From Bacillota bacterium (GTDB lineage: Bacteria; Bacillota; Clostridia; Saccharofermentanales; Fastidiosipilaceae), in NCBI GenBank assembly GCA_030057555.1, contig JASGUU010000069.1, forward strand, positions 49,921-113,920: 64,000 nt of DNA, in the 5' to 3' direction. The translations under genes and the position numbers were made by a program. The notes below the pieces were generated by a model that ran no database searches, had not been told where the DNA came from, and saw only the letters and a program-made list of their open reading frames with translations. This document shows, piece after piece, positions 17,787 to 26,321 of this stretch; position 1 is the first letter of the stretch, and every line of letters begins with the position of its first letter.

Positions 17787-19271
17787 ATGCAGTTGTTACG
17801 TATCCGCGATCTGCGCGTCGGCTTTTCCGACCGTGATCTGTTTACCATATCAGAACTGGATTTGTATGCCGGTGAGCGTGTCGGGCTGATCGGCGCCAAC
17901 GGCGCCGGTAAATCGACGCTGTTTGCCGTGCTGATGGGCGGGCTGGAGCCGCTGTCGGGCTATATGGAACGCCGCGGGAACTGGACGCATTTCGAACCGT
18001 TTGAGACGGCGCCGGATGTGGCGGCCATGGAGCCCTCGGACGCCGCCCTCTGGGGGCTCGGCGCGCTGTACGGCCGCGCCTCGGAGAGCTATTCGGGCGG
18101 CGAAAAGACCAGAGCCCGGCTGGCAGATCTGCTGGCGCGGCCCGGGGACCTGCTGCTGCTGGACGAACCGACCGCGAATCTCGACGCGCAGGGGGTCCGG
18201 CAGCTGGCGGCGGCGCTGCGGGCGGTACCGTCTGCCATCCTGATCTCGCACGACCGCGCCCTGCTGGACGAGTGGACGACGCGCACCTGGGAGATCCGCG
18301 AGGGGCAGCTCTTTGACTATCCCGGCAGCTACTCGGCCTGTGCGGCGTGGCGGGAGCAGGAATTCGCACGGCGCCGCGCCGCCCATGAGCAGTATGAGGC
18401 GGAGAAGGCGCGGCTTGAGGCGCTGGCCCAGGATCAGCGGCAGCGTGCACTCCGGACCAGGCGGCGGCCGCGGGGCATGTCGTCGAGCGAGGCGAAGATG
18501 CGCGCCTTCACTTCGTCCAGTCGCTCCTACGAGGGGCGCGGGAAGCGCCTGGATGCCGCGGCCCGGCATACGGAAAAGCGTCTCGAGCGCCTGGAGGCGG
18601 TCGAGAGGCCTCCGGCGCCGCAGCGGATCCGGCCGGATTTCACGCTGACCGATCCGCCGCGCAATCCGGTCGTGGCCGAGAGCTTCGGGCTGAACTTTGC
18701 CTGGCCCGGTGGGGAGCAGCTCTTTCGCGACGCCCGTTTTCAGCTGCGGCGCGGCGTCCATGCCGCACTCGAGGGGCCCAACGGCTGCGGCAAGTCAACG
18801 CTGCTGCAGCTGATCGCGGGGGGACATCCGGACATCCGTTCGGTGCCGAAGGCGCGCTACGGCTATTTCCGTCAGGAGCTGGACGGAATTGTGCCCGCCG
18901 AGACGGTGCTGGAGAACGTCGAGCGGGTGTCGGTGCAGCGCGGGAACGTGAATCGTGGGGTGCTGGCGCGCATGGGCTTTACGCAGCGGCGTGTCGAGCT
19001 CGGAGCGGGGCTGCTGTCGGGGGGCGAACGCGTCAGGCTGGCCTTTGCGATGCTCTTCGTGTCGAACGCCAACGTCCTGCTGATTGATGAGCCGACGAAC
19101 TTCCTCGATATTGACTCGCTCGAGGCGGTCGAGGATCTGCTCTGCGACTTCGAGGGTACACTGCTGCTGGTCTCGCATGAGCGGCGCCTGCTGGACAGGG
19201 TGGCCCGGGAGCGCTGGACGATCGTCGACAGACAGATCGAAGTTGTCCCGCTGGGGGCCATCTCGCGCTAA
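17787..19271 (+). CDS. ABC-F ATPase, ribosome-protection type
   Basis: A 494-residue soluble tandem ABC protein without membrane segments. Domain 1 has Walker A GANGAGKST (residues 36-44), signature YSGGEKTRARL and Walker B LLLLDEPTANLD. Domain 2 has GPNGCGKST, LLSGGERVRLAF and VLLIDEPTNFLD. The linker is a long, arginine-rich coiled coil (about 200-290, with RRRPRGMSSSEAKMRAF), as in tRNA-interacting linkers of antibiotic-resistance ABC-F proteins (Lsa/Vga/Msr type). Such proteins bind the ribosomal E site and displace drugs. The start at 17787 begins the first domain with only a weak AGAGG upstream; an earlier in-frame start at 17721 would add an atypical extension. The leader peptide supports a resistance role, but housekeeping EttA-like function cannot be excluded. 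Confidence 0.85.
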   Translation: MQLLRIRDLRVGFSDRDLFTISELDLYAGERVGLIGANGAGKSTLFAVLMGGLEPLSGYMERRGNWTHFEPFETAPDVAAMEPSDAALWGLGALYGRASESYSGGEKTRARLADLLARPGDLLLLDEPTANLDAQGVRQLAAALRAVPSAILISHDRALLDEWTTRTWEIREGQLFDYPGSYSACAAWREQEFARRRAAHEQYEAEKARLEALAQDQRQRALRTRRRPRGMSSSEAKMRAFTSSSRSYEGRGKRLDAAARHTEKRLERLEAVERPPAPQRIRPDFTLTDPPRNPVVAESFGLNFAWPGGEQLFRDARFQLRRGVHAALEGPNGCGKSTLLQLIAGGHPDIRSVPKARYGYFRQELDGIVPAETVLENVERVSVQRGNVNRGVLARMGFTQRRVELGAGLLSGGERVRLAFAMLFVSNANVLLIDEPTNFLDIDSLEAVEDLLCDFEGTLLLVSHERRLLDRVARERWTIVDRQIEVVPLGAISR

Positions 19272-19342
19272 AATGCAGATGATGCTTACGCCCGTCGTGC
19301 GCAGCGGCGGCTGCGCCGGCCTTTGATGTGAAGGAGAAAAAC

Positions 19343-20368
19343 ATGCGTGTCCCATATGAAACGATGTGCGCCCAACTCGAGAGTGTCCTGCGGAAAATCG
19401 GCTTCACGCCGGAGCGGGCAGCCGAGGCAGCCCGCCTCTTCGTCAACGCGAGCCGCGACGGGGTCTACAGTCACGGACTGAACCGCTTTCCGCGCTTCGT
19501 GCGGAACGTCGGCGAGGGGATGATCGCCATCGACGCCGAGCCCGAACTGGTCGCGGCGCTGGGCGCCGTCGAGCGCTGGGACGGCCGGCGGGGGCCGGGT
19601 ATGCTGAATGCGGCGGCGATGACCAGGCGGGCGATCGAGCTCGCGCGGGAACACACGGTCGGTGTGGTCGGGCTCAGGAACACAAATCACTGGATGCGGC
19701 CAGGCAACTACGGCCTGCAGGCGATCGAGGCCGGCATGATCGGCATCTTCTGGACCAACACCATACCGAACCTGCCGCCCTGGGGCGGAACCGAGCCGCG
19801 GCTGGGCAACAACCCCCTCGTGATTGCGATTCCGGGCCCCGAGCCGGTGCTGCTTGACATCGCGATGTCGATGTATTCCTTCGGCAAGCTCGAGGGCGCG
19901 GCGCGGGCCGGCCGGCAGCTGGACGTCGCGGGCGGCTATACGGCGGAGGGAGAGCTGACGTGCGATCCCGATGCGATCCTGGCGTCGGGGCGGTCGCTGC
20001 CGATCGGCTTCTGGAAGGGCAGCGGACTCTCGCTCGCACTGGACCTCGTCGCCGCGGCGCTCTCGGGCGGCCTGACCTCGCGCGAAGTCGGTGTTGTCGG
20101 CCAGGAGACCCTGCTCTCACAGGTCTTCATCCTCTTCGATCTGGCGGCACTGCCCGAGCCCGAGATCTTCCGCGAGCGCATGACAGCGTCGCTGGCCGAC
20201 CTCAGGACATCGCCGCCCGCCGGGGGCAGCAGGGGGGCGCGCCATCCCGGCGCCGGCATGCTCGAGACCAGGGCGCGCAACATGGCCGAGGGCATCCCGG
20301 TCGAGGAGGCCATCTGGACCGGCATCGCCGGCGGCGACCCCGAAGTCATCGCCGGACTGGTGAACTGA
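19343..20368 (+). CDS. Malate/L-lactate dehydrogenase family oxidoreductase (YiaK-like)
   Basis: A 341-residue NAD(P)H-dependent 2-oxoacid reductase of the LDH2/MDH2 family, nearest in pattern to 2,3-diketo-L-gulonate reductase YiaK. Typical blocks are SRDGVYSHGLNRFPRF near residue 40, GLRNTNHWMRPGNYG with the conserved His, PRLGNNPLVIAIPG, and GFWKGSGLSLALDL near the C-terminus. The start at 19343 has AAGGAG 6 nt upstream; an in-frame GTG at 19328 would overlap that site. It is the first gene of a run with a DnaQ-like exonuclease, TraX-like protein and AroD. The substrate (diketogulonate, malate, lactate or ureidoglycolate) is not determined by sequence alone. Confidence 0.85.
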   Translation: MRVPYETMCAQLESVLRKIGFTPERAAEAARLFVNASRDGVYSHGLNRFPRFVRNVGEGMIAIDAEPELVAALGAVERWDGRRGPGMLNAAAMTRRAIELAREHTVGVVGLRNTNHWMRPGNYGLQAIEAGMIGIFWTNTIPNLPPWGGTEPRLGNNPLVIAIPGPEPVLLDIAMSMYSFGKLEGAARAGRQLDVAGGYTAEGELTCDPDAILASGRSLPIGFWKGSGLSLALDLVAAALSGGLTSREVGVVGQETLLSQVFILFDLAALPEPEIFRERMTASLADLRTSPPAGGSRGARHPGAGMLETRARNMAEGIPVEEAIWTGIAGGDPEVIAGLVN

Positions 20369-20412
20369 GGCGCGCCGGCGGGGCGTGACCGGAGCGGAGA
20401 GCGGGGAAGCAG

Positions 20413-21012
20413 GTGAAGCGACTGGTGCCGCCGGGCGATTACGCGGTCATCGATCTCGAGACCACCGGCTTTAGTGCGCAGTACCACGAGATCATCGAGG
20501 TGGCGGCGGTCCGTGTCGAAGCGGGCCGGGTGACGGGCGTGTTCAGCGAGCTGGTGCGCCCGCGGCGCTACATCAGCCGGCAGATCACCCGGCTGACGGG
20601 CATTACGGCGGAGATGACAGCCGGGGCACGGCCGCTGGCGGAGGTGCTGCCGGACTATCTCGCCTTCCTCGCGGGCTCGGACCTGCTCGGCCACAACATC
20701 GCCTTTGACCTCGAGTTCCTGCGTGCCGGCTGCCGCGGGCTGCAGCTCGCCGCCCCCGACGCCGACAGCTACTGTACCATGCGGCTCGCGCGGCGCCTGC
20801 ATCCGGAGTGGTCTCACCACCGTCTCGACGACCTCGTCCGCCACTACGACATTCCCCGCAGCCGGGCCCACCGCGCCCTCGACGACTGCCTCGCGACCCA
20901 GCGGGCCTTCACCTGCCTGCTGGCGGATGACCGGCGCCAGAGCGCCGGCACGCCCGAGGAGATGGCCGCCCGCGAGGAAGTCGGCTCCCACCCCCGCTAC
21001 GGCGCATGGTGA
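20413..21012 (+). CDS. DnaQ-like DEDDh 3'-5' exonuclease
   Basis: A 199-residue exonuclease of the DNA polymerase III epsilon superfamily. ExoI is VIDLETTGF (Asp and Glu), ExoII is LLGHNIAFDLEFL, and ExoIII is HRALDDCLAT with the His and Asp of DEDDh enzymes. It carries only the nuclease domain, so it may be a stand-alone proofreading, repair or RNA-trimming enzyme. The start is GTG at 20413; no in-frame ATG precedes ExoI. Its stop overlaps the next start by 7 nt, indicating translational coupling. Confidence 0.85.
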   Translation: MKRLVPPGDYAVIDLETTGFSAQYHEIIEVAAVRVEAGRVTGVFSELVRPRRYISRQITRLTGITAEMTAGARPLAEVLPDYLAFLAGSDLLGHNIAFDLEFLRAGCRGLQLAAPDADSYCTMRLARRLHPEWSHHRLDDLVRHYDIPRSRAHRALDDCLATQRAFTCLLADDRRQSAGTPEEMAAREEVGSHPRYGAW

Positions 21013-21806
21013 GCCCGCAGCGCAATCCCTTTGCCAGGCAGCTGCCGGCCGAGCTCGCGGAGCGCGGCATCAGCGGCCAGGGCCTGAAATGGATCGCCAT
21101 CGGCGCCATGTTCATCGACCATATCGGCGCGATGATCCTCGAGCCCTGGCTGCGGCGGCAGGGCGTCCGCTTCTACGGCGGCTTTCAGCTGAACGAGGCC
21201 GCCCGCGCGGCCATGGGCCCCTTCCTCAACGCCTACTATCTCGACCTCGTCCTGCGCCTGATCGGACGCCTCGCCTTCCCGATCTTCTGCTTTCTCATCA
21301 TCGAGGGCTTCCGGCACACGTCGAACGCCAGGCGCTATGCCCTCCGCCTCGCCGTCTTCGCCCTCATCTCGGAGCTGCCCTTTAACCTTGCCCTCAGGGG
21401 CCGGCTCTGGGCACCACGCTATCAGAATGTCTTTTTCACGCTGCTGCTGGGCCTGCTCCTCATCATGGCTCTCGACCGCTTCGGCCTCAACTGGCGCAGC
21501 CTCGTCGCCGCCATCCTCTGCCTCGGGGCCGCCCGCCACGGACGCACGGACTACGGCGCCTTCGGCGTCGCCCTCATCGCCGTCCTCTATCTGCTGCGGC
21601 GGCGGCGTGTCCTGCGCAGCCTGGGACTCGCGGCCATGGTCGCCTGGGAGATCACGGCGCCTCTCGCCGCCGTCCCGGTTTTCTGGTATGACGGCCGCCG
21701 TGACAGCGGCCGGCAGGCGGCGCCGCGCTGGTTCTTCTATGTCTTTTATCCCGCCCACCTGCTGCTGTTCGCCCTGCTCGCCCGCCTGCTGGGCGCCTGG
21801 GGCTGA
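21006..21806 (+). CDS. TraX family membrane protein
   Basis: A 266-residue integral membrane protein. The N-terminal block LKWIAIGAMFIDHIGAMIL matches the TraX family signature, and IGRLAFPIFCFLIIEGFRHT is another conserved segment; about seven hydrophobic helices are visible. TraX acetylates pilin in F plasmids, but chromosomal Bacillota homologues are of unknown role and may be acyltransferases of envelope components. It overlaps the exonuclease gene by 7 nt and is followed by aroD after 14 nt. No conjugation genes are nearby. Confidence 0.8.
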   Translation: MVSPQRNPFARQLPAELAERGISGQGLKWIAIGAMFIDHIGAMILEPWLRRQGVRFYGGFQLNEAARAAMGPFLNAYYLDLVLRLIGRLAFPIFCFLIIEGFRHTSNARRYALRLAVFALISELPFNLALRGRLWAPRYQNVFFTLLLGLLLIMALDRFGLNWRSLVAAILCLGAARHGRTDYGAFGVALIAVLYLLRRRRVLRSLGLAAMVAWEITAPLAAVPVFWYDGRRDSGRQAAPRWFFYVFYPAHLLLFALLARLLGAWG

Positions 21807-21820
21807 GGAAGGATGACAAC

Positions 21821-22603
21821 ATGAGAGAAAATGCGGGTGGCTGGCAGCTCGGCAGCTTCTGTGTCCGTCCCGGCCGGCTGGCCCTCGCCGTCAGCCTGCC
21901 GCCGGCCGCGACGGCGGAGGAACTGCTGGCCGCCGCCGCCGCACTGCCCCCGGAGGCCGATATCGTTGAGTGGCGCATTGATCTGTTCCGGCAAAGTCCG
22001 GCCCCGCAGCGGCTGGTTGCGCTGGCCCGGAGTCTGCAGCGGGTGTCGGGACGCCCGCTGCTCGTGACCGTGCGCAGCCGGGCCGAGGGCGGCCTGTGGC
22101 CCGATGACGGGCAGGAAGCGCAGGCCGCGGTCCTCGCCGCGCTGATCGCGGGGCGGGCCGCCGAGCTCATCGACATCGAGGCTGCCCTGCCGGCGGCGGA
22201 GCGGCTCGCCGCGGCGGCGCACGAGGCCGGGCTGGAAGTCGTGCTCTCGCGCCATATTCTCGGGGCGATGCCGTCCTTTGCCGAACTGCGGGCGCTCTTT
22301 GTGGAGCTGCGGCAGCAGGGTGCCGATCTGCCCAAGGTGGCGGCCCGTGCCGCCACGGCCGCGGAGACGCATCGTCTCCTGGCGGCGGCCGCCGCGTCCG
22401 GGGCCGCTCCCCTGATCGCGATCGCGATGGGCCGGGCGGGGCGCCTGTCACGGGTGGCGGCGGCGGGTGCCGGGGCAGCGCTCGGCTTCGCCGCGCACGG
22501 TGTGAAAAGCGCACCGGGACAGCTGGATGCCGGCCTCACGGCCCGGCTCACAGCGGCTCTGGCGCCGCTGTTTCAGGACTCCTGCGACGGGGGAGAGAAT
22601 TGA
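21821..22603 (+). CDS. aroD: 3-dehydroquinate dehydratase, type I
   Basis: A 260-residue enzyme of the shikimate pathway, converting 3-dehydroquinate to 3-dehydroshikimate through a Schiff base. Active-site elements are visible: Glu50/Arg52 in VEWRID, His145 in LSRHIL, Schiff-base Lys172 in DLPKVA, Arg211 at the end of MGRAGRLSR and Gln234 in APGQLD. It is somewhat diverged (SRHIL where SYHDF is usual) and very Ala-rich, but every key residue is kept. The stop codon overlaps the -35 of the next promoter, marking an operon boundary. Confidence 0.88.
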   Translation: MRENAGGWQLGSFCVRPGRLALAVSLPPAATAEELLAAAAALPPEADIVEWRIDLFRQSPAPQRLVALARSLQRVSGRPLLVTVRSRAEGGLWPDDGQEAQAAVLAALIAGRAAELIDIEAALPAAERLAAAAHEAGLEVVLSRHILGAMPSFAELRALFVELRQQGADLPKVAARAATAAETHRLLAAAAASGAAPLIAIAMGRAGRLSRVAAAGAGAALGFAAHGVKSAPGQLDAGLTARLTAALAPLFQDSCDGGEN

Positions 22604-22627
22604 CAGCGTCTCCCGCTATAGTATGAT
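22600..22627 (+). promoter_or_regulatory. Sigma-A type promoter for the crp-cdaAR operon
   Basis: A perfect TTGACA (22600-22605), a 16-bp spacer and TATGAT (22622-22627, 5/6 match). The -35 overlaps the aroD stop codon. A 10-bp palindrome, AACATATGTT at 22634-22643, lies at the expected transcription start and could be an operator. Confidence 0.75.
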
Positions 22628-22678
22628 TCTCGTAACATATGTTTCAGTGAGCTGATAATGGGAATGGAGGCGACTGCG

Positions 22679-23413
22679 TTGAAAAAGCTCTGTGTAGCGC
22701 TCGCTCAGAACGAACTGTTCGCCGGCCTCGATCACGATACGTTCAGCCAGTTTTGTTCCCGCGTCAACATGCGTCTGGCGTGGAAGGGCGAGGTTGTCGC
22801 CAACGAGGGTGATGAGAGTAACGGCATCGGTCTGGTGGTAACGGGCCAGCTCGCGATGCAGAAGTACGCCAGCAACGGCGACTATGTCACTCTGGCACTG
22901 CTGGGACCGGGCGATGTCTTCGGTGAGGACCTGCTTTTTGCGCCCAGCCGCAGCTGGCCGCTGACGATTGAGGCCATCTCAAATGCCCGCATCATCATGC
23001 TGACGCGGGACATCCTGCTGCCCCTGATCCGCGGGAATCAGGAGCTGATGGAAAACTTTGCAGCTTTTCTCTCGCAGCGCGTCCATGAGCAGAACCGGCG
23101 CATTACAATCCTCTCGCAGCGCAATCTGCGCCAGAAGATTACCGTTTACCTCCTCGATCTGCTCGACAAGCAGACGGAAGAAGAGGAGCGCGAGGCCGGT
23201 CCCGGTCGGCGCAAATCCTATGTCTCGACGCCCGCGGTCGAACTGCCGGTGTCGAAGGAGGTGGCGGCCCGCCTGCTCGCGATGCCGCGGCCCTCGTTTT
23301 CGCGCGAACTCGTGCGCATGGAGAAGGACGGCCTGATCCGGGTCAGCGGCCGCGTCATCTGGTTGACCGACCTCGAGCGTCTGGAGCAGGGTGACGCGGA
23401 CGAGGACATCTGA
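22679..23413 (+). CDS. Crp/Fnr family transcriptional regulator
   Basis: Regulator of about 244 residues. An N-terminal cyclic-nucleotide-binding fold (about 10-125) includes LALLGPGDVFGEDLLF, followed by the dimerisation helix and a C-terminal winged helix (about 165-235, with VSKEVAARLLAMPRPSFSREL as recognition region). No Cys cluster of the Fnr type is seen. I prefer the TTG at 22679, because GGAGG lies 8 nt upstream of it; ATGs at 22658 and 22664 lack a good site. Its stop overlaps the start of the diadenylate cyclase gene by 1 nt (TGATG), so the two are translated together. The effector is unknown; c-di-AMP is an attractive but unproven candidate. Confidence 0.85.
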   Translation: MKKLCVALAQNELFAGLDHDTFSQFCSRVNMRLAWKGEVVANEGDESNGIGLVVTGQLAMQKYASNGDYVTLALLGPGDVFGEDLLFAPSRSWPLTIEAISNARIIMLTRDILLPLIRGNQELMENFAAFLSQRVHEQNRRITILSQRNLRQKITVYLLDLLDKQTEEEEREAGPGRRKSYVSTPAVELPVSKEVAARLLAMPRPSFSRELVRMEKDGLIRVSGRVIWLTDLERLEQGDADEDI

Positions 23414-24894
23414 TGACAGTGGGACTGCTGCTTCTCCAGCGGGCGCTGCCTTTTGCCTCGAGCTCCCTGCTGGAGGCTCTGCGTTCGCTCATTGCCGACT
23501 TCGAGCAGAATCTCCGGCTCGGCTGGCTGCTGTTCGGCTCGCCGCTCGACATCGTGCGCATGGTTGTCGACATTCTGGTGACGAGCTTCGTCATCTATTT
23601 CATCCTGAAGGTGATGGCGGACACGCGCGCCTGGCAGCTGTTCAAGGGCATACTCTTCATCCTCTTTTTCGCCGCCGCCTCCGACCTCATCGGCCTGCAG
23701 ACCATCAACTACCTGCTGGTCAATTCGATCTCCGTGCTGGCCATCGGCTTCGTCGTCATCTTCCAGCCGGAGCTGCGCCGCGCTCTCGAGACGGTCGGGC
23801 GCAATTCCCTGCGCCTGCTGTTTACGAGCTCGCCGGAGTCCGATACGAGGTCGCGCTCTTTGCATAACATCATCGAATCGATCGTCATCGCCTGCGAGCA
23901 CATGGCGCTCACCTATACCGGCGCCCTGATTCTCATCGAGCGCGAGACGAAGCTCGGCGAGCTGGTGCAGGGGACGGCGGTGGTGCTCGACTCGGAACTC
24001 TCATCGACGCTGCTCGAGCAGATTTTCTACAAAGGCGCCCCGCTGCACGACGGTGCCGTGCTGATACGCGGCGACCGCGTCCATGCCGCCCGTGTCCACG
24101 TGCCGCTGTCGGACAACTACCACCTGCGCCGCGACTACGGCACCCGCCATCGCGCCGCGGTCGGGGCCAGTGAAATCGGCGACACCATTTCCGTCGTGGT
24201 TTCGGAGGAGCGCGGCACGATTTCTCTCGCGATGGGCGGTCGTCTCTACCCGATGCGTGACGGTGACGTCCTGCGCTCGCTGCTGCACCGTCTGCTGACG
24301 CCCTCGGAGTCGGCGAACGGCAGGCGGCGCGGCACTGGTCTGCGCGGCATGTTTTCGAGCGTTCACAGCGCCGTCAGCCTCGAGAACGAGGATCTGTCCG
24401 AGGGCGCCACACCCGCCGCGATCCGGGAACGCCGCAGCGAACGCCGCAGCCGGCTGCTGCTGCGGCTCGGTTCCGTGGGCCTGGCCATCGCGCTCTGGAT
24501 CATCGTGCAGGTGAACGTCAATCCGATCGAGGAACTGTCGCTGCAGCAGGTGCCGATACAGGTCCTGCATTCGCAGAGCCTGATGGATGAGCTCAACGTC
24601 AACTACAGCCGCGATGTCAATGTGGCGAACCTGCGCATCCGCGTGCGCCAGCACTACAGCGGGAAAGTCACGCGAGACAATGTCGTCGCCAGCATCGACT
24701 TTAACGATCTCGACCGCGAGAGCATCCGTGCCGGGCTCGAGGAGAGCTCCACGGAAATCCGCACCCTGCCGGTGAAGATTGAGATCAACGACCTGAGCGA
24801 GTATGCCTATCAGGTCATTCTGCGCTATCCGACCGAGCAGCTGATTACCTTCTACGAGGTGAATCAGGAGCCGACGGCCGGAGGCGGAGGTTAG
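23413..24894 (+). CDS. cdaA: Fused diadenylate cyclase CdaA and YbbR-domain regulator CdaR
   Basis: A 493-residue membrane protein that makes c-di-AMP from two ATP. Transmembrane helices at about 42-105 lead to a DisA_N cyclase domain with the LHDGA motif (Asp213-Gly-Ala) and RHR (residues 245-247), so it should be active. After a short linker rich in Arg/Glu (about 300-345) comes a second hydrophobic helix (about 352-372) and one YbbR domain. Separate cdaA and cdaR genes are the rule in Bacillota, with CdaR carrying several YbbR domains that modulate CdaA; here they form one chain with a single YbbR domain. It overlaps the Crp-type gene by 1 nt and is 5 nt before glmM, matching the conserved cdaA-cdaR-glmM order. 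Confidence 0.9.
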   Translation: MTVGLLLLQRALPFASSSLLEALRSLIADFEQNLRLGWLLFGSPLDIVRMVVDILVTSFVIYFILKVMADTRAWQLFKGILFILFFAAASDLIGLQTINYLLVNSISVLAIGFVVIFQPELRRALETVGRNSLRLLFTSSPESDTRSRSLHNIIESIVIACEHMALTYTGALILIERETKLGELVQGTAVVLDSELSSTLLEQIFYKGAPLHDGAVLIRGDRVHAARVHVPLSDNYHLRRDYGTRHRAAVGASEIGDTISVVVSEERGTISLAMGGRLYPMRDGDVLRSLLHRLLTPSESANGRRRGTGLRGMFSSVHSAVSLENEDLSEGATPAAIRERRSERRSRLLLRLGSVGLAIALWIIVQVNVNPIEELSLQQVPIQVLHSQSLMDELNVNYSRDVNVANLRIRVRQHYSGKVTRDNVVASIDFNDLDRESIRAGLEESSTEIRTLPVKIEINDLSEYAYQVILRYPTEQLITFYEVNQEPTAGGGG

Positions 24895-24899
24895 TCCGG

Positions 24900-26288
24900 A
24901 TGGCGAGGCAGTTTGGTACCGACGGGGTCCGCGGCATCGCGAACCTCGGGCTCAGCGCGGAGCTGGCGCTGGGACTCGGGCGTGCCGGGGCGCGGGTGCT
25001 GGCCGGAGCCGGACGCGGGCGGCCGCGGGTTCTGCTGGGCCGCGATACCCGCCATTCGGGCGACATGCTCGAGGCCGCGCTGACGGCCGGGCTGGCGAGC
25101 GCCGGGGCCGATGTCGTTACGGCCGGTGTCCTGCCGACGCCGGCGGTGGCCGTCCTGACGGCCCGGGGCGGCTATGACGCCGGGGTCATGATTTCGGCCT
25201 CGCACAATCCTTTTGCCTATAACGGGATCAAATTCTTCTCCGCCAGCGGCGCGAAGCTCCCCGACGCTGTCGAGGACCGGATCGAACATGAACTGCTGGG
25301 TCTCGATGCCCCGGCGCCGCCGACGGGTCTCGAGCTGGGGCGCCACCGGCACTGGCCGGAGGCGGCCGCGGCCTACCGCGACTGGCTGCTCGGGCAGCTG
25401 GCACCGGAGCTCACGGGCCTTCGCATCGGCCTCGACATGGCCCACGGCGCCGCGGCCGGGATCGCCCAGCCCGTGTTTCGTGCACTGGGAGCCGAGCTCG
25501 TCTGCATCGGGGACGCGCCCGACGGCGCCAATATCAACGCCGGCTGCGGCTCGACCGCGCCGGGACCGCTGCGGGCGCTGGTGCAGGAGCGGGGGCTCGA
25601 TATCGGCTTCGCCTACGACGGCGATGCCGACCGCTGTCTGGCGGTCGACCGCACAGGCCGTGTCGCGGACGGCGACCATATCCTCGCCGTTCTCGCCCGC
25701 TGGCTGCAGAGACGGAACAGCCTGCCCGGAGCAACGGTGGTCGCCACCGTGATGAGCAACCTCGGCCTCGAGCATGCCCTCGCAGCCGGCGGCATCCGCC
25801 TCCTGCGCAGCCGGGTCGGCGACCGCTACGTCCTCGAGGAGATGCGCCGGTCGGGCGCCGTGCTCGGCGGCGAGCAGTCGGGCCATGTCATCCTGCATGA
25901 CCGGGCGCCGGGTGGCGACGGGATTTTGACCTCGCTGGCGCTGCTCACAGCCCTCCTGGAGCTCGGCGAGACGCTCGAGACGGCTCTCCGCGACTTCGTG
26001 TCCTACCCCCAGGTGCAGCGCCAGGCCGCCGTGACGGCAGGCCTGCGCGAGCGTGTCCTGCGTGCGCCCGAGCTGCTCGCCCTCGAAGAGCGCCACCGCC
26101 TGGAGCTCGGCGACACGGGCCGCCTCCTGCTGCGCCCCTCGGGCACCGAGCCGCTGCTGCGCATCATGTACGAGGGCCGGGATCCGGAGCAGATCACGGC
26201 CATGGCCGACGAGATGCTCGCTCTGGTTGAAGCGCTCGCCGCCCGGGACAGCCGCGCTGCCTCCGAACGCGGGCAGGAACCGCATTGA
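24900..26288 (+). CDS. glmM: Phosphoglucosamine mutase
   Basis: A 462-residue cytoplasmic enzyme converting glucosamine-6-phosphate to glucosamine-1-phosphate for UDP-GlcNAc and peptidoglycan. The four signature loops are present: phosphoserine loop SASHNPFAYNGIK (Ser101), metal loop YDGDADRCLAVD, sugar loop GGEQSGHVI and phosphate loop RPSGTEPLLRIMYEG. The N-terminus FGTDGVRG is typical. It starts 5 nt after the cyclase gene. GlmM is known to bind and inhibit CdaA, so co-expression with the fused cyclase fits. Confidence 0.95.
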   Translation: MARQFGTDGVRGIANLGLSAELALGLGRAGARVLAGAGRGRPRVLLGRDTRHSGDMLEAALTAGLASAGADVVTAGVLPTPAVAVLTARGGYDAGVMISASHNPFAYNGIKFFSASGAKLPDAVEDRIEHELLGLDAPAPPTGLELGRHRHWPEAAAAYRDWLLGQLAPELTGLRIGLDMAHGAAAGIAQPVFRALGAELVCIGDAPDGANINAGCGSTAPGPLRALVQERGLDIGFAYDGDADRCLAVDRTGRVADGDHILAVLARWLQRRNSLPGATVVATVMSNLGLEHALAAGGIRLLRSRVGDRYVLEEMRRSGAVLGGEQSGHVILHDRAPGGDGILTSLALLTALLELGETLETALRDFVSYPQVQRQAAVTAGLRERVLRAPELLALEERHRLELGDTGRLLLRPSGTEPLLRIMYEGRDPEQITAMADEMLALVEALAARDSRAASERGQEPH

Positions 26289-26321
26289 ACCTTAAGAAAG
26301 TCCTGTTGAGGGAGAAGAAGC

